A stretch of DNA of 5,733 nt, from NCBI GenBank assembly GCA_005883905.1, contig VAYD01000154.1:1-5733 (forward strand). Direction: 5' to 3'. This document shows, piece after piece, positions 4,732 through 5,733 of this stretch. How positions within the stretch are numbered: the first letter of the stretch is position 1; each line of letters opens with the position of its first letter. The translations under genes were made by a program, and so were the position numbers. Below the pieces are notes generated by a model. The model had not been told where the DNA came from. It was given only the letters and a program-made list of their open reading frames with translations, and searched no databases. This DNA is from Actinomycetota bacterium (GTDB lineage Bacteria > Actinomycetota > Thermoleophilia > Solirubrobacterales > Solirubrobacteraceae).

Positions 4732-5496
4732 ATGAACGAAGAGCTCGCGAAGATGAAGGACCAGGTCTACTTCGACGAACGCCCCAAGGAGTTCTTCGAC
4801 CGCTATCACGAACGGGCCAGGACGCAGAAGCCCAACTGGGTCTACGAGCTCGTTCGCGTCGCCACCTCGCTGTACGCGTGGACGTTCTTCCGCGCCCGTT
4901 CGATCGCCAGCGAGAACGTGCCGCCGTCGGGGCCGGTGATCCTCGCGCCCAACCACTTCTCGTTCATGGACCACTTCTTCGCCGGCGCGTTCATCCGGCG
5001 CAAGGTGCGGTTCATGGCCAAGTCGCAGCTGTTCACGCCTCCGGCCGTCTGGATCTACTCGCCCGGCGGCGTCTTCCCGGTCCGGCGCGGAGCGCGCGAC
5101 GACGAAGCGTTCATCACCGCCGACAAGATCCTGGCCGACGGCGGGCTCATCGCCATGTACTGCGAGGGCGGCCGGTCGCGGACAGGCAAGCTGTCGGACA
5201 AGGCCAAGCGCGGAATCGGCCGGCTGGCACTCGAGTCGGGCGCGGTCGTCGTCCCGGTCGCGATCCACGGCTCCTCGAAGGTCCGCAACTGGAAGAAGCT
5301 GCAGTTCCCGAAGGTCACGGTCCAGTACGGCGAGCCGTTCCGCTACGAGGTCGTGAAGTCACCGGACCGCGAGCAGCAGCAGGCGGTCGCCGACGAGATC
5401 TTCGCCGCGATCAAGGAGCTCTACGCCGGGCTCGAGGAGCTCGGTCGCAAGGGTGCGCGCGCGAAAGCGCGCGTCGCGGGCACCACGGCGGCGTGA
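4732..5496 (+). CDS. plsC: PlsC-type 1-acylglycerol-3-phosphate acyltransferase family protein
   Basis: This 254-residue glycerolipid acyltransferase carries the four usual blocks: NHFSFMD (residues 74-80, the catalytic HX4D), GVFPVRRG (113-120), EGGRSRTG (145-152, a variant of the usual EGTRS) and VVPVAIHG (173-180). From the family, it would move an acyl group to lysophosphatidic acid, giving phosphatidic acid at the inner membrane face; other acyl acceptors are possible. A moderately hydrophobic stretch near residues 36-54 may touch the membrane. The C-terminus is Lys/Arg/Ala-rich and probably disordered. The ATG follows the glpK TAG with zero spacing, with a weak AGGA 4 nt upstream, so coupling with glpK is likely. 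This is fitting, since GlpK makes the glycerol 3-phosphate backbone. The next gene starts inside its stop codon. Confidence 0.9.
   Translation: MNEELAKMKDQVYFDERPKEFFDRYHERARTQKPNWVYELVRVATSLYAWTFFRARSIASENVPPSGPVILAPNHFSFMDHFFAGAFIRRKVRFMAKSQLFTPPAVWIYSPGGVFPVRRGARDDEAFITADKILADGGLIAMYCEGGRSRTGKLSDKAKRGIGRLALESGAVVVPVAIHGSSKVRNWKKLQFPKVTVQYGEPFRYEVVKSPDREQQQAVADEIFAAIKELYAGLEELGRKGARAKARVAGTTAA
5455..5474 (+). repeat. GAAA-capped GC hairpin in the plsC 3' end
   Basis: Seven alternating C-G pairs plus one G-T wobble flank a GAAA tetraloop (5463-5466), a GNRA loop that would be very stable in RNA. It lies about 18 nt before the overlapping GTG start of the next gene. It also encodes part of the Ala/Arg/Lys-rich tail of PlsC, so composition alone could explain it. 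Confidence 0.4.
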
Positions 5497-5733
5497 GCCG
5501 CCGCGCGGTGCTGGGGGTCATCGCCGGGCTGGCCGTCGCCGCGCCGGCGCAGGCGGCGCACCTGGAGCAGGTCGGGTCGTTCTCCTCGCCGGTGTCGATC
5601 GCCGCCCCGCCAGGCGACGTCCATCGCCTGTACGTGGTCGAGCGCTCCGGTGTGATCCGCGAGCTGATCGACGGCGTGCCGGCGCCGGCGCCGTTCCTGG
5701 ACATCCACACGCAGGTGCTCTCGGGCGGCGAGC
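5493..5733 (+). CDS. Exported PQQ-dependent sugar dehydrogenase-like protein (N-terminal part)
   Basis: A frame opens at GTG 5493, overlapping the plsC stop as GTGA, and stays open for 80 codons to the window edge. Residues 1-21 look like a signal peptide: twin Arg at 3-4 in SRRAVLG, a hydrophobic core (6-17) and an AQA cleavage site before Ala22. The SRRxxL pattern suggests Tat export, though a Sec signal is possible. The mature start (SFSSPVSIAAPPGD, then RLYVVERSGVIRELIDG, and PFLDI with SGGE) matches the first blade of the glucose/sorbosone dehydrogenase beta-propeller, which uses PQQ to oxidise sugars outside the membrane. Catalytic and cofactor residues lie beyond the window, so activity cannot be judged. 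Its tight overlap suggests co-expression with glpK-plsC, but a functional link is unclear. Confidence 0.8.
   Translation, partial: MSRRAVLGVIAGLAVAAPAQAAHLEQVGSFSSPVSIAAPPGDVHRLYVVERSGVIRELIDGVPAPAPFLDIHTQVLSGGE

Noticed and set aside
3001..5268. A 755-codon open frame on the minus strand opposite glpK and plsC
   Set aside because: It is Arg/Ala/Asp/Leu-rich with no recognisable domain, and it lies antisense to two genes with full catalytic motifs. This is the usual shadow of GC-rich coding DNA.
1..5733. Defence island, mobile element or CRISPR-like system
   Set aside because: There is no transposase, integrase, direct-repeat array, toxin-antitoxin pair or nuclease motif. Composition looks uniform and the genes are metabolic.

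Overview
The window is about 70% G+C. It has dense third-position GC, GTG and TTG starts, overlapping genes and several starts with no Shine-Dalgarno sequence. Gene content and style (LtrA-family membrane protein, small TB7.3-like biotin carrier, glycerol kinase with a downstream PlsC) suggest a high-GC actinobacterium. A Thermoleophilia/Solirubrobacterales-type lineage is my best guess, by inference only. The whole window reads as chromosomal housekeeping and accessory metabolism. I see no mobile element, CRISPR array, tRNA or rRNA.

Layout. (1) 1-146, minus strand: 5' part of a thioredoxin-like protein with a CPVC motif, cut by the window edge. (2) 174-1295, plus: a complete LtrA-family multi-pass membrane protein, diverging from gene 1 across only 27 bp. 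(3) 1292-2077, minus: a crotonase-fold (enoyl-CoA hydratase/isomerase family) enzyme, convergent with ltrA so that the two stop codons share one CTAG. (4) 2070-2282, minus: a 70-residue free-standing biotinyl carrier protein, upstream of and overlapping the crotonase. (5) 2337-3023, plus: a short GT-A/family 2 glycosyltransferase. (6) 3024-3258: a 235-bp gene-free stretch with three consecutive strong dyads. (7) 3259-4731, plus: glycerol kinase GlpK. (8) 4732-5496, plus: a PlsC-type acyltransferase that starts directly after the glpK stop. (9) 5493-5733, plus: the beginning of an exported PQQ-type glucose/sorbosone dehydrogenase-like protein, overlapping plsC by 4 nt and cut by the window edge.

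How the genes work together. Genes 7-9 form a tight unit. GlpK makes glycerol 3-phosphate, the backbone onto which acyltransferases, including the PlsC type, build phosphatidic acid. The third gene probably oxidises sugars outside the membrane, so its link to lipid synthesis is by position only. Genes 4 and 3 form a translationally coupled pair: a biotin carrier and an acyl-CoA enzyme. This fits a CoA-ester carboxylation or decarboxylation pathway whose carboxylase subunits lie elsewhere. I do not see a clearly new system. The points most worth a second look are the crotonase with a replaced catalytic Glu, the strong internal duplication in the biotin carrier, the dyad cluster before glpK, and compact promoters that suggest leaderless transcripts.
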